A stretch of 64,000 bases of DNA from Sporosarcina obsidiansis (GCF_009651005.1 NZ_WHVW01000017.1:1-64000); one strand, 5' to 3'. Counted from the stretch's first letter, positions 26,520 through 34,949 are shown. Notes: generated by a model not told the origin, from the sequence alone. Program-made: numbers and translations.

Positions 26520-27149
26520 GTGCAATCACCATTTACGTTTACACATACAGCACCAACAATAGATAAAGGAAAGCAGCCCGCAATATTTTTACTGCACGGC
26601 ATGGGTAGTCATGAAAGAGATTTGCCGCAGCTCGTTGGAGATTTCACGGATAGCCATCATATTTTTAGCTTACGTGGACCGATCGTGTATGCTCCAGGGT
26701 ATGCCTTCTTTACAATCGAAGAGGAAGGAAAACCAGATCGCGAAGTGTTTGATAAAGTACTAATTTACATTCAATCGTTTATTCGTGAGGCAATTCGGGA
26801 GTTTGATTTAGATCCGGAACGTTTGACGGTTGCTGGATTCAGTCAAGGGGCGGTACTTGCACAGACGATTGGTTTAACAATGGGTCCTGCTATTCATGGA
26901 GTGGTGGCGTTGAGCGGTTATGTGCCGGATTTTGTAAAGAATGAATATGCGAAGCAGTCGGTGGAGAAACAACAGGTCTTCATTTCACATGGCGTTTATG
27001 ATTATATTCTTCCTTCTCAGTGGGGCGCAGAAAGCAAAGATTATTTTGAATCGTTAGGAGCGAATGTGACGTTCAAGACATATGACGATGGTCATGGCGT
27101 GACACCGGAGAACCAGCGTGATTTGGTGGCGTTCTTGCACACGTTGTAA
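26520..27149 (+). CDS. Alpha/beta-hydrolase, phospholipase/carboxylesterase family
   Basis: This 209-residue soluble hydrolase has the oxyanion motif LLHGMGSHERD, the nucleophile elbow GFSQGA with Ser108, Asp in HGVYDYILP and His in DDGHGV. That is the complete triad of the small carboxylesterase/acyl-protein thioesterase-like family. The start is GTG after GGGGAGAGG. The probable activity is on short-chain esters; the natural substrate is unknown. It precedes two unknown membrane proteins by 12 bp and may share their transcript. Confidence 0.85.
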   Translation: MQSPFTFTHTAPTIDKGKQPAIFLLHGMGSHERDLPQLVGDFTDSHHIFSLRGPIVYAPGYAFFTIEEEGKPDREVFDKVLIYIQSFIREAIREFDLDPERLTVAGFSQGAVLAQTIGLTMGPAIHGVVALSGYVPDFVKNEYAKQSVEKQQVFISHGVYDYILPSQWGAESKDYFESLGANVTFKTYDDGHGVTPENQRDLVAFLHTL

Positions 27150-27161
27150 GGAAGTGAGTAG

Positions 27162-28046
27162 ATGAAAGTCAGATTGTTTTGGGTCATCATGGCGCTCATT
27201 GGCATTAGCTGGGTCGCTAATTTTATTTATGCGCAGTCACAGAAGTTGGAGCAACCGGTATTTTTGAATCACTTTATAGACGTTCGAACGTACGATAATC
27301 AGTATGTAACATTTTATTATTTGACAAATAAAGAAGATCAATCGTTCATTCAAGTTGTAGAACTGGGTGATATACGCGGGCTTCCGGAACGCGTAGGATC
27401 GAACGATGGTGTGAGGGAAATAGATCAGTTTGGACGCTATTCGTTACGAGAAGTGACAGTTCAGTTCAGTCCTGAAATGTCGGGTACACCAACAGCGCCA
27501 CAGCGGTTTACGGAAATGAATGTCTATTTTTCAGAAGAGAAACCTACTACCTATCCAATAGGCCAAATCGTGTTTCATCCATGGGAAGAGCAAGTTCAAC
27601 CGTTTACGTTTGTTTCCACACATGCCGGGATACATATGGAAGAGCGCGTGCGTATTGCTGAACCGATTATGATCGAGTCAGTGAATAACTCATTTGAGAA
27701 TGAGTTGCGCGATCATCTATTTGTTAAATTGCAAAGTGCTCAAGATTTTGCGAGTGAGCAGACAGCATATGAATATGGTGATAAGGAATGGAACGAAGTA
27801 AAGGGAACCGATGCACGAGCAGTGAAATTTCCCGTCAAATTGAAAACAGATGATTGGCTCGCTATTAAAAGTTTTATAGATCCAGAGTTACATGCAGTGC
27901 TAGACATGGCTATTGGTCTGAAGGGTAAAACGGATACAGGTGAACCGTTTACCGTGCCGGCTGGCTATATGTACTATCCTCATCTTGATAAACAGGCGGT
28001 ACAAACGATCATCCGCGAGAGAACGGGGGCGGGGTCCAATGAATAA
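27162..28046 (+). CDS. Hypothetical membrane-anchored protein
   Basis: I do not recognise a family. An N-terminal hydrophobic segment (about residues 5-24) looks like a signal anchor or uncleaved signal. The remaining 270 residues are soluble and probably outside the membrane, with beta-rich composition and no cysteine. It overlaps the next small membrane protein gene by 8 bp and follows the esterase at 12 bp, which suggests one operon. GGAAGTGAG serves as ribosome-binding site. Confidence 0.65.
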   Translation: MKVRLFWVIMALIGISWVANFIYAQSQKLEQPVFLNHFIDVRTYDNQYVTFYYLTNKEDQSFIQVVELGDIRGLPERVGSNDGVREIDQFGRYSLREVTVQFSPEMSGTPTAPQRFTEMNVYFSEEKPTTYPIGQIVFHPWEEQVQPFTFVSTHAGIHMEERVRIAEPIMIESVNNSFENELRDHLFVKLQSAQDFASEQTAYEYGDKEWNEVKGTDARAVKFPVKLKTDDWLAIKSFIDPELHAVLDMAIGLKGKTDTGEPFTVPAGYMYYPHLDKQAVQTIIRERTGAGSNE

Positions 28047-28581
28047 AGCGTTTCAGCTTATATTCTGGGGATATCTATTTATCTTTTTCCGCATTCATAT
28101 CGGCTTCGACTTGTTGGCAGATCCAATCGGCTACTACCTCATTTATGCAGGCGGCAGATTGATGGCGGAACGGTTCCCAGTAGCGAAGAAAGTAGAAATT
28201 GTTGCGTTCATCGGGATGCTGATCTCTGTGCCGGGCATATTTGTAAATTTAGCGGAAGTGAACAGCGGTATATGGGATTTGTATGCGGAAGGACTGTTCG
28301 TCTGGAAAGTGATCGTTGTCTATTATTTATTCGGCACGTGGAAGTCTGCGATTCAAGGATTGGGGCATGCGCGACTGCGTGATAGAGTGCAGATGACGTA
28401 TGTCTGGTATATGGGAATTCACTTTCTAATGATGCTATACTCTTCATTTTCTTTAAACGTAGGTGGCAATTCTTGGTCATCACTATTTTTATTTCTCAGT
28501 CTGATGGTCATCGCGATGGATATCGTATTGCTTGTGCTGATTGCCGCATTGCGCAGAGTAGGTTGGGAAGAACCTATATAA
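28039..28581 (+). CDS. Hypothetical polytopic membrane protein
   Basis: This 180-residue protein has about five hydrophobic segments. The start is the ATG of MNKAFQLIFWGYLF after GGGGCGGGG, overlapping the previous gene by 8 bp. The frame could be opened 33 codons further upstream, but those residues are basic and lie inside the other gene. No family recognised. A hairpin terminator follows. Confidence 0.65.
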   Translation: MNKAFQLIFWGYLFIFFRIHIGFDLLADPIGYYLIYAGGRLMAERFPVAKKVEIVAFIGMLISVPGIFVNLAEVNSGIWDLYAEGLFVWKVIVVYYLFGTWKSAIQGLGHARLRDRVQMTYVWYMGIHFLMMLYSSFSLNVGGNSWSSLFLFLSLMVIAMDIVLLVLIAALRRVGWEEPI

Positions 28582-28585
28582 GAAG

Positions 28586-28641
28586 GGAGGCTGTCCAGTG
28601 AGTCATTCGAAAATGACTTGACACGGATAGCTTCTTTTTTG
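28586..28641 (+). terminator. Terminator of the esterase/membrane-protein operon
   Basis: An inner stem AGTCATT/AATGACT and outer pairing of GGCTGTCC with GGATAGC are followed by TTTTTT. Confidence 0.75.
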
Positions 28642-28669
28642 CGGTGCTAATGTTTATAAATCTGTACAA

Positions 28670-28848
28670 GTGCTCATAGACCCCATGCAAGCGATCATAG
28701 AACTCTGAAGCCGCTCATAGACCCCATGCAAGCGATCATAGAACTCTGAAGCCGCTCATAGACCCCATGCAAGCGATCATAGAACTCAAGCATCCGCTCA
28801 TAGACACCACGCAAGTGCTCATAGAACTCAAGCATTCGCTCATAAAAC
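28670..28848. repeat. Longest CGCTCATA / CGATCATA repeat array
   Basis: Nine units spaced 20-22 bp apart cover almost the whole gap before the marR gene. The main period is a 41-bp double unit (one CGCTCATAGAC half, one CGATCATAGAAC half). Two copies are identical, then the copies decay downstream. Both the core and the sequence between cores repeat, so this is a decaying tandem array and not a CRISPR with unique spacers. Confidence 0.85.
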
Positions 28849-28906
28849 ATGTCAGCAACTAAAAGGGAATTCCCTTTTTCCGTCAATATCTCAACAAACC
28901 TCCTTC

Positions 28907-28953
28907 TTTACAAACAATCCATCGTTCTGTACAATTAATAATTACCTAGGTAA
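28907..28953 (+). promoter_or_regulatory. SigA promoter and palindromic operator of the marR-MFS operon
   Basis: TTTACA and TACAAT are separated by 17 bp (28907-28935). A perfect palindrome TTACCTAGGTAA lies at 28942-28953, at the expected transcription start and 16 bp before the marR start codon. This layout fits repression by the MarR protein of its own operon. Confidence 0.65.
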
Positions 28954-28969
28954 ACAAGGGGGTATTGAG

Positions 28970-29389
28970 ATGAATCCACTTTTTCACGTGTTGTTTCAAA
29001 AAACACGTTTTATTAGTAAAGATTTAAATGTCGTGTTGAAAGAGTACGGCTTATTTGCTACGCAATGGACAGTTCTGTATTGTGTGCGGCATTGGGAGGA
29101 AGTAAGCTTGACGGATATTTGGCAGTATTTGCACGTTGAGGCACCGACTATTACGCGTACAGTGAATCGAATGGAAGAATTAGGTTGGTTGCAGACTATG
29201 CCTGGTAAGGACCGACGTGAGAAAATTGTCCGATTGACGGAAAAAGCAGAAAAAGAATTTCCCGCTATCGAGCAATCTATTATAGAATTTGAACAAGAAT
29301 TCCTCACACAGTTGTCAAAAGAAGAGCAAGAGACGCTTCTCGCGTTATTGCAAAAGCTCGATAAGAAAGAAGGAAACCGTTTTGCCTAA
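28970..29389 (+). CDS. MarR-family transcriptional regulator
   Basis: This 139-residue winged helix protein has recognition helix EAPTITRTVNRMEELGWL, wing GKDRREKIVRLTEKA and flanking dimerisation helices. MarR proteins are usually repressors released by small phenolic or toxic ligands. It is translationally coupled to the MFS exporter gene (8-bp overlap) behind its own palindrome, a standard regulator-exporter arrangement. Confidence 0.9.
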   Translation: MNPLFHVLFQKTRFISKDLNVVLKEYGLFATQWTVLYCVRHWEEVSLTDIWQYLHVEAPTITRTVNRMEELGWLQTMPGKDRREKIVRLTEKAEKEFPAIEQSIIEFEQEFLTQLSKEEQETLLALLQKLDKKEGNRFA

Positions 29390-30566
29390 AAAGGAACCAA
29401 TTTGGACGAAGGCGTTCCTCAGTATTTTCTGTACCAATTTTTCTGTCTTTATTGTATTTTATGGCTTGGTATCTGCTTTGCCCCTATTTGTCACTGGCGA
29501 ATTAAATCGAACTGATGAAGATGCGGGTTTATTAATGACGATTTATTTATTGTCTGCGATACTCGTTCGACCGTTTTCTGGAAAGATTCTCGACGTCTTT
29601 GGGAAACGGAAGATGCTATGGATCAGTCTAATCTTCTATTTACTATGTACTTCGCTTTACTATTTCATTGAGCCATTTGCAGGTTTGCTCGTTCTGCGCT
29701 TTGTTCACGGGATTTGGTTTAGTATTGCTACGACGGCTAGTGGTTCATTGGCGGCTGATTTTGTTCCGATGAAACGACGAGGCGCCGGACTTGGCTACTA
29801 TACGATGTCTACGAATCTTGCAGTCGTTGTGGGCCCGATGATTGCCTTATCTATCGTGCAGTCTTTTTCATTTGATGCCTTGTTCTTAACTATGTCGGTT
29901 CTAGTGACAGTAGGTGCAATGTTTGCGTTGTTTTTACCTGCTGATCGACCATTAAGCAACGAGAAATCTTTTACAATAAAGCTTGGCGATTTATTTGAGA
30001 AAAATGCCTTGCCTGTATCCTTGCTGGCAAGCCTTATTTCATTCGCTTATGCGAGTGTACTTTCTTACTTATCGATTTTTGCTCAGCAAAAAGGAGTTTT
30101 AGCTTTTGCGAGTACGTTTTTCTTGGTATTCGCAGCGGTCATGTTGTTGACGAGACCTTTTACAGGGCGGATTTTTGATGAGAAAGGGCCGAATTTTATT
30201 ATCATTCCGGGAATGTTTCTCTTCATGATCGGATTGCTCTTGCTAGCTGTCATGAATTCTGCTTGGCTCTTTTTAGTGGCTGCTGCATTTATCGGTTTAG
30301 GTTATGGCGCGTTGGTTCCAAGCTTGCAGACCTTGGCTGTGCAATCAACAAGTCACGAACGCAGCGGTTATGCGACCGCTACGTTCTTCACATTATTCGA
30401 TACTGGGTTGGCAATCGGTTCGTATGTGTTAGGACTGATTGCCGTTTATGCTGGCTATCAAAGGATGTATTTCATGTCTGCTGTCATTCTATTTGCAGTA
30501 GGTATTTTCTATGTGCTTTATAAAAGAAGAGCACATCAGCAAGAACAAGACATAGTTGAGAACTAA
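29382..30566 (+). CDS. MFS transporter, likely drug efflux
   Basis: This 394-residue protein has about twelve membrane segments and the MFS loop motif GKILDVFGKRKML between helices 2 and 3. The start is TTG, eight bases after AAGGAAA and overlapping the marR stop; longer upstream versions would run inside marR. Co-transcription with a MarR regulator suggests efflux of the regulator's ligand. The substrate is unknown. Confidence 0.85.
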   Translation: MPKKEPIWTKAFLSIFCTNFSVFIVFYGLVSALPLFVTGELNRTDEDAGLLMTIYLLSAILVRPFSGKILDVFGKRKMLWISLIFYLLCTSLYYFIEPFAGLLVLRFVHGIWFSIATTASGSLAADFVPMKRRGAGLGYYTMSTNLAVVVGPMIALSIVQSFSFDALFLTMSVLVTVGAMFALFLPADRPLSNEKSFTIKLGDLFEKNALPVSLLASLISFAYASVLSYLSIFAQQKGVLAFASTFFLVFAAVMLLTRPFTGRIFDEKGPNFIIIPGMFLFMIGLLLLAVMNSAWLFLVAAAFIGLGYGALVPSLQTLAVQSTSHERSGYATATFFTLFDTGLAIGSYVLGLIAVYAGYQRMYFMSAVILFAVGIFYVLYKRRAHQQEQDIVEN

Positions 30567-30581
30567 TTATAAGGATATTGC

Positions 30582-30625
30582 AATCTCATCTGGAGGAAAT
30601 GAACCTCTAGGTGAGATTTTTTTTG
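30582..30625 (+). terminator. Terminator of the marR-MFS operon
   Basis: A 15-bp imperfect stem (AATCTCATCTGGAGG with CCTCTAGGTGAGATT) is followed by eight T. Confidence 0.85.
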
Positions 30626-30695
30626 TTTTCTGTGAGAATAGTATAAAAGCACATTCGTTGTAGTAGGTAAGAACATTTTTTAAGGAGACAGTCAA

Positions 30696-31265
30696 ATGAA
30701 ATCTACAGAGAAAAATTTTATCCGGCGATTGAAACGGAAGAAGGAAGATGCCATTGAATATGTGGTGGATGTTTATTTGCCTGTCGTCAAGGCAGTGGTG
30801 TTTAAAGTACTTGGTCCTTTACAGACGGACGCTGAGATGGATGAATGTATCAGTGATGTCTTTCTGTCGGTATGGGAACATAGTAATCAGTTTGAGGGTG
30901 AGTCAGCTGATTTCAAAAAATGGATTTGCATGGTAGCAAAGTACAAAGCGATTGACCAATATCGCCGGATGGATAAACGAAGAAATCGAGAACAGGGAAT
31001 GGATGAAATACCTTTTGTCAGTGAAAGCAACGTCACTGGTATTCTTCTTGCGAAAGAAGAACAGGAAGAATTATTGTTGGCGATGAGTAAGCTAACTGAA
31101 ATGGATCGAGACATTTTCACAATGAAATATTTTCTTGATATGACGAATAGTGAAATTGCGGAATCTCTTTGCGTGACGAAGGCTGCCGTTGATAATCGAC
31201 TGTATCGAGGAAAGAAAAAGTTGTCAACATTTATGAGAAATGAATGGGAGGAAAAATGTATATGA
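30696..31265 (+). CDS. ECF-like sigma-70 family factor
   Basis: At 189 residues, region 2 is MDECISDVFLSVWEHSNQFEG with FKKWICMVAKYKAIDQYRR. Region 4 is LTEMDRDIFTMKYFLDMTNSEIAESL with the helix-turn-helix CVTKAAVDNRLYRGKKKL. AAGGAGAC precedes the ATG. An ATGA junction couples it to a DUF4179 membrane protein, so this is a second sigma/anti-sigma pair, distinct from the one at 13-15 kb. The target regulon is unknown. Confidence 0.88.
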   Translation: MKSTEKNFIRRLKRKKEDAIEYVVDVYLPVVKAVVFKVLGPLQTDAEMDECISDVFLSVWEHSNQFEGESADFKKWICMVAKYKAIDQYRRMDKRRNREQGMDEIPFVSESNVTGILLAKEEQEELLLAMSKLTEMDRDIFTMKYFLDMTNSEIAESLCVTKAAVDNRLYRGKKKLSTFMRNEWEEKCI

Positions 31266-32302
31266 AAACGATTAATAAGCGATTGAGTCAGTTGGATATT
31301 GAGGAGGACATCGAGCCGATGGATGTGTCGAATGAAGAAAAAGAGGCAATGAAGAAGAGAGTCCGCCAGAAAATTCATCAGAAAAGACGCGTGCCAAAAG
31401 TATGGCGTAATGTGGCGGCTGCAGCGGTCATTATGGTTGGTTCAGTTGCAACAATTGGGATTGGATTTCCTACATTGGCAAACCAAATTCCAATTGTCAA
31501 TAATATCTTTTCCTATTTTACTGACGAGGAAGATGGATTTTATGCGGAATATGAAGAGTTCGCGACAGGCATTGGGCAAGTACAGAACAGCAATGGTGTT
31601 ACGATGATGGTTGATCATGCGGTATATGATGGAAAGACCGTCACGATCACGTATTCAGTAGAAACAGAAAAGGAATTAGGACAAAACACAGGAGTAAACG
31701 GACAACCTGAAGTGAAGAATGAATCAGGTGCTTCTGGTACCTCGACTATGTTAAAAAAGGTTGGCGATAATCAATACATCGGGATGGTCACAACGACTCC
31801 GAACTTTGACTCGAAACAGACCCAACAATCCATTACGGTAAATTGGCGGCCGGAAAGCATTGTGAAGTACGACACAGAGGAAGAAATAAAAGGAGAGTGG
31901 AACTTTGATTTCACTTTGGAAGAAGTGAAAGGCGAAGTCCAGACAGTGACAGAGTCTACTGCAAAAGATGGAGTTGAAGTGAAAATTAATGAAATTCGTT
32001 CAACAGATATTTCAACTGTTATCGAGTATAACCAAAAAGTCGATCGATTCGTAAGTGATAAATGGGAATGGGTCACTGCGGAACTGTCTGTAACCGATAA
32101 TCTGGGGAATGAGTATTTAGTAAATGGTAATGGCGGACATAGTGAAAATAATCAAGACTTTTACTGGAGTGCCACGATGGGGAAAATCAATGGGCAGGCA
32201 ACATCTCTAATCTTTATACCTGAAGTCATCTTAAGTAAAGGTAGTGGAAATGGCCATGAAACACTGATTTTGGATCCTATAGAAGTTATATTGGACAAAT
32301 GA
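31262..32302 (+). CDS. DUF4179 membrane protein, probable anti-sigma factor
   Basis: Of 346 residues, about 50 form a charged cytoplasmic region, then one membrane helix (NVAAAAVIMVGSVATIGIGF), then about 270 extracytoplasmic residues of DUF4179 type. No HxxxCxxC zinc motif is present, unlike the anti-sigma protein at 13.7 kb, so it would bind its sigma factor with another N-terminal structure. Position and coupling to the sigma gene support the role. The start is the ATG overlapping the sigma stop; an ATG two codons earlier is also possible. Confidence 0.75.
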   Translation: MKTINKRLSQLDIEEDIEPMDVSNEEKEAMKKRVRQKIHQKRRVPKVWRNVAAAAVIMVGSVATIGIGFPTLANQIPIVNNIFSYFTDEEDGFYAEYEEFATGIGQVQNSNGVTMMVDHAVYDGKTVTITYSVETEKELGQNTGVNGQPEVKNESGASGTSTMLKKVGDNQYIGMVTTTPNFDSKQTQQSITVNWRPESIVKYDTEEEIKGEWNFDFTLEEVKGEVQTVTESTAKDGVEVKINEIRSTDISTVIEYNQKVDRFVSDKWEWVTAELSVTDNLGNEYLVNGNGGHSENNQDFYWSATMGKINGQATSLIFIPEVILSKGSGNGHETLILDPIEVILDK

Positions 32303-32315
32303 TAGTCAATTCATA

Positions 32316-32354
32316 AAAGAAACATGTCCAGTTTGTCGGACATGTTTCTTTTTC
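32316..32354. terminator. Convergent terminator
   Basis: A perfect 12-bp stem AGAAACATGTCC/GGACATGTTTCT has an eight-base loop and T or A runs on both sides, between two converging genes. Confidence 0.88.
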
Positions 32355-33258
32355 ATTCCAGCTGTTTTATCCGCTGTCTTTTATGTAGTGATAATCGCTG
32401 CAACATAGCAGGAAATGTCATCCCAAATAGTACAAGGAAAATGCCAAGAAACTGCAGTAAAGTCAGTCGTTCGCCAAGTAACAACATGGATGCCATAATC
32501 GCCACGGGTAGTTCCATGGCACTCAAAATAGAGGACATACCCGCACCGACTTTCGGAACACCTATAGAAAACAGAAAAATAGGAAGCACGATGCCGAAGA
32601 CACCTAATATGGCACCGTATAGCCAGAGTCCTTCAGCCAATTTTCCGTTCCAAATGATTTCTGGAGATTGAAAAAAAGTAATCGCAATCGTAGCGAAGAG
32701 TGACATAAGGAAGAGTCTGGTCACAACATCCATGCCAGGCACAGGTGTTTGATTAGCCATAACAAAAGCGGCAAAACTAACCGCTGCCGCCAACCCCCAA
32801 GCCCAGCCTTGCCACGGAATGCCACTGACATCTACATCAATAAGACCTGCCGCTAAAATGGTACCTCCGAATAAAAACAGGAGCGATATCACTTCAGCTC
32901 GTTTTGGCAGTCGTTTGGCCGCCACACAATCAAATAACATTCCAATCCACGTGAATTGAAACAGTAACACCACTGCCAATGACGCGGGCATATACTCGAC
33001 AGATTTCCCGTATACTGTTCCCGTGATCGCGGTAAATAATCCAGCAATCAAAACAGGACCGCTTCCTTGAAGTTTTGGTACGCCACGTCTGGCAAATAAG
33101 AAAATAATAAAAGCTAAAATAAAGCCTGTATAGTATTGGCTTGTCACCGCTTCAGAAGCCGTGAAGCCATCGTGAATTGCCAGTTTGATTATCGTTGATA
33201 AAATGCCGTAACAACTTGCTCCAATGACGATGAATAGTGGATACATCCATGGTTTCAT
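32353..33258 (-). CDS. EamA/DMT-family transporter
   Basis: This 301-residue protein has ten hydrophobic segments in two repeated halves, the EamA pattern (GILSTIIKLAIHDGF at the start of repeat 1; VGAGMSSILSAMELPVAIMASMLLLGE in repeat 2). Members export amino acids or other metabolites; the substrate is unknown. GGAGGT precedes the ATG. Single-gene unit sharing its terminator with the converging anti-sigma gene. Confidence 0.85.
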   Translation of the reverse strand: MKPWMYPLFIVIGASCYGILSTIIKLAIHDGFTASEAVTSQYYTGFILAFIIFLFARRGVPKLQGSGPVLIAGLFTAITGTVYGKSVEYMPASLAVVLLFQFTWIGMLFDCVAAKRLPKRAEVISLLFLFGGTILAAGLIDVDVSGIPWQGWAWGLAAAVSFAAFVMANQTPVPGMDVVTRLFLMSLFATIAITFFQSPEIIWNGKLAEGLWLYGAILGVFGIVLPIFLFSIGVPKVGAGMSSILSAMELPVAIMASMLLLGERLTLLQFLGIFLVLFGMTFPAMLQRLSLHKRQRIKQLE

Positions 33259-33375
33259 CTGCTAAACCTCCGTTCCCATCGGATAATAGTATAGCACGGA
33301 AATATTAGATTGGTTGATTAAAATTTCACAGTACATTTCCCGGGAAATATCGACATGGTTCGGGAATAAATGAGG

Positions 33376-33415
33376 AAAAGCTGCACAGTGTGGGGTTCAC
33401 TGTACAGCTTTTTTG
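33376..33415. terminator. Terminator hairpin downstream of the DUF3243 operon
   Basis: AAAAGCTGCACAGTG pairs with CACTGTACAGCTTTT (one mismatch) around a seven-base loop, with T runs in both directions. Confidence 0.75.
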
Positions 33416-33420
33416 AGAAT

Positions 33421-33660
33421 TCATTTTGGCGCGCCGTAGTCAGTAGTCCGGCTGCCGCCACTATAACGAGGGGAGTGGTTAATTTTTTCTTTCATGAGGT
33501 CTTCGCGCTGATCGGGCAAAGAAATAGAATCGACAGTTTGCATATCTTCATGCAAATCGAACAAACTGACTGTATTGGTATTCAAATTCTCGGGATGTGT
33601 TTGAATAAGTCGATAGATGTCCAATTTCTTCTCAGGACTCGATTTCCCTTGATAAGTCAT
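33421..33660 (-). CDS. Small hypothetical protein
   Basis: A 79-residue hydrophilic protein without cysteine and with no family I recognise. It begins 16 bp after the DUF3243 gene, with a GGGGG-rich ribosome-binding site, and ends just before a terminator. It is thus probably the second gene of that operon and may belong to the stress-protein group around it. Confidence 0.55.
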   Translation of the reverse strand: MTYQGKSSPEKKLDIYRLIQTHPENLNTNTVSLFDLHEDMQTVDSISLPDQREDLMKEKINHSPRYSGGSRTTDYGAPK

Positions 33661-33676
33661 TACATGTGGCCCCCTT

Positions 33677-33982
33677 TTATGCTTGGCGAACCATCTTCAA
33701 CAACATATGTGCAAGAGAATGCTGTTCTTCTTTGGAACCTGAATCCCAAAGTTCTTGTAAAAGATACTGCTCACGGTTGCGAGGCTCTTCATGACGAGAT
33801 AAATAGTTGGCGACGAATTCGGTTGTCTTCGCAAGCTGTTCATCATTCAATCCTAAGTTTTCACCTTTTTCAACTTTATCTGCCAAAAAGCCCTTGAAAT
33901 GATTAAAGTTTTGCAGGATTTGATCTTTCTTTTCCTCACCCATATTCGAGATTTCGGAAGCCACTTTATTTTTGATTTCCAC
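33677..33982 (-). CDS. DUF3243 family protein (YmfJ-like)
   Basis: About 101 residues, with the DUF3243 core: FNHFKGFLADKVEKGENLG, YLSRHEEPRNREQ, LWDSGSKEEQHSLAHMLLKMV. The family is widespread in Bacilli and has no proven function. The start is taken as GTG ten bases after AAAGGAG; a start at the upstream ATG would place that site inside the gene. The protein is about 15 residues longer at its N-terminus than YmfJ. Confidence 0.75.
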   Translation of the reverse strand: MEIKNKVASEISNMGEEKKDQILQNFNHFKGFLADKVEKGENLGLNDEQLAKTTEFVANYLSRHEEPRNREQYLLQELWDSGSKEEQHSLAHMLLKMVRQA

Positions 33983-34076
33983 TATATCAACACTCCTTTC
34001 CATTTGATACAACTAGCGTGTGTCGGAACAGAAAATCTATACGTGCCCGATTGGTGAACATCATTCATTTTTTTAG

Positions 34077-34102
34077 GTGTAAACAGAACCTGCAATGGGT
34101 AG
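34077..34102 (+). promoter_or_regulatory. Candidate SigB promoter of the YflT-like gene
   Basis: GTGTAA and GGGTAG are separated by 14 bp; the SigB consensus is GTTTAA-N12-14-GGGTAT. The start codon is 37 bp downstream. Confidence 0.55.
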
Positions 34103-34138
34103 AAGTAAAACATATCATTACAAAAAGGAGGTGTAGAA

Positions 34139-34612
34139 GTGGCGGATAAACAATATGCGGGCACGTTTCATTCAGTGGATAATGTCCTATATAAAATTAC
34201 AGAGCTCGAAGCGCAAGGATATAAGAAACGTCATATGTGCGCAGTGTCAAACGTACGTGATGATTTAAAGATTTTAGAAAACGATACAGAAATTGAACTA
34301 ATTGGAATTCAAGAGGGCTCACTTTGGGATCATACACGGAGACTGTTTAATTCTAAAGATGAAATGCTGACCATTTTTATTAAAATGGGATTTTCGAAGC
34401 AAGAGTCCAAAACTTTCTATAATGATTTAAAAGAAGGCGGCATTGCGTTATTTGTAGATAAACTAACAGATGAAGAAAGAGCGAAGTCCATCGACCCACA
34501 TGACAGTGCTTCTCAGCAAACAACTAGTGGAGAGAGCTTAGAAGGCGACCCCAATCAAGAAGTGGGAAGTCCCATTCCTAATAGTCCGCGAATTGACACC
34601 AATAATTTATAA
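34139..34612 (+). CDS. General stress protein, YflT/GSP17M-like
   Basis: This 157-residue protein's first 110 residues match the YflT (heat-induced stress protein) domain: YAGTFHSVDNVLYKITELEAQGYK at the start and FYNDLKEGGIALFVD towards the end. The acidic, disordered tail is longer than usual. The GTG start follows AAAGGAGG at seven bases. YflT is a SigB-dependent protein in B. subtilis, and a SigB-like promoter is present here. The molecular role is unknown. Confidence 0.82.
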   Translation: MADKQYAGTFHSVDNVLYKITELEAQGYKKRHMCAVSNVRDDLKILENDTEIELIGIQEGSLWDHTRRLFNSKDEMLTIFIKMGFSKQESKTFYNDLKEGGIALFVDKLTDEERAKSIDPHDSASQQTTSGESLEGDPNQEVGSPIPNSPRIDTNNL

Positions 34613-34616
34613 TAAA

Positions 34617-34648
34617 GAAGGATCTACCGTAAAGATGGCAGATCCTTC
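34617..34648 (+). terminator. Terminator of the YflT-like gene
   Basis: GAAGGATCT pairs with AGATCCTTC around a 14-base loop that can pair further; a weak T run follows. Confidence 0.6.
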
Positions 34649-34658
34649 TCTGTTTGAA

Positions 34659-34697
34659 TGAAAAAACCAACCTGCTGTTGCTCAGCAGGTTGGTTTG
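34659..34697 (-). terminator. Terminator of csbD
   Basis: A perfect 12-bp stem AACCAACCTGCT/AGCAGGTTGGTT has a seven-base loop; on the minus strand it is followed by TTTT. Confidence 0.85.
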
Positions 34698-34703
34698 TAC
34701 GAT

Positions 34704-34916
34704 TTATAGGCGGTCACGGCGAGCTTCTGTATCGCTGAAGTGATCTTTCGCTTCGCCGATTTTCTGTTGAGCTTCACCTTTTGCTTTATCTAGTTTACCT
34801 TCTACTTGCATTTTTGAGTCATTCATGACATCGCCAGCCACGTCTTTCATGCTGCCCTTAATTTTATTTCCAACGCCTTTTAATTTATCTTCTGTACCAT
34901 GATCTTTGTGATCCAT
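34704..34916 (-). CDS. csbD: CsbD-family stress protein
   Basis: This 70-residue hydrophilic, lysine-rich helical protein has the CsbD pattern DKLKGVGNKIKGSMKDVAGD followed by KLDKAKGEAQQKIGEAKD. CsbD is a small general-stress protein under SigB in B. subtilis; its function is unknown. GGAGGAG precedes the ATG. The upstream region has a strong SigB-type promoter. Confidence 0.9.
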   Translation of the reverse strand: MDHKDHGTEDKLKGVGNKIKGSMKDVAGDVMNDSKMQVEGKLDKAKGEAQQKIGEAKDHFSDTEARRDRL

Positions 34917-34949
34917 GAGATCTCCTCCGTTTCTATAGTTAGTATATAA

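Noticed and set aside
28670-28848. CRISPR array
   Set aside because: The sequences between cores are themselves repeated, units are only about 20 bp and no cas gene is present.
28695-28886. Minus-strand frame of about 63 residues with repeated YERMLEFY-like peptide
   Set aside because: It is a translation of the 41-bp DNA repeat array; the period is not a multiple of three, so the peptide repeat shifts frame, and no ribosome-binding site was found.
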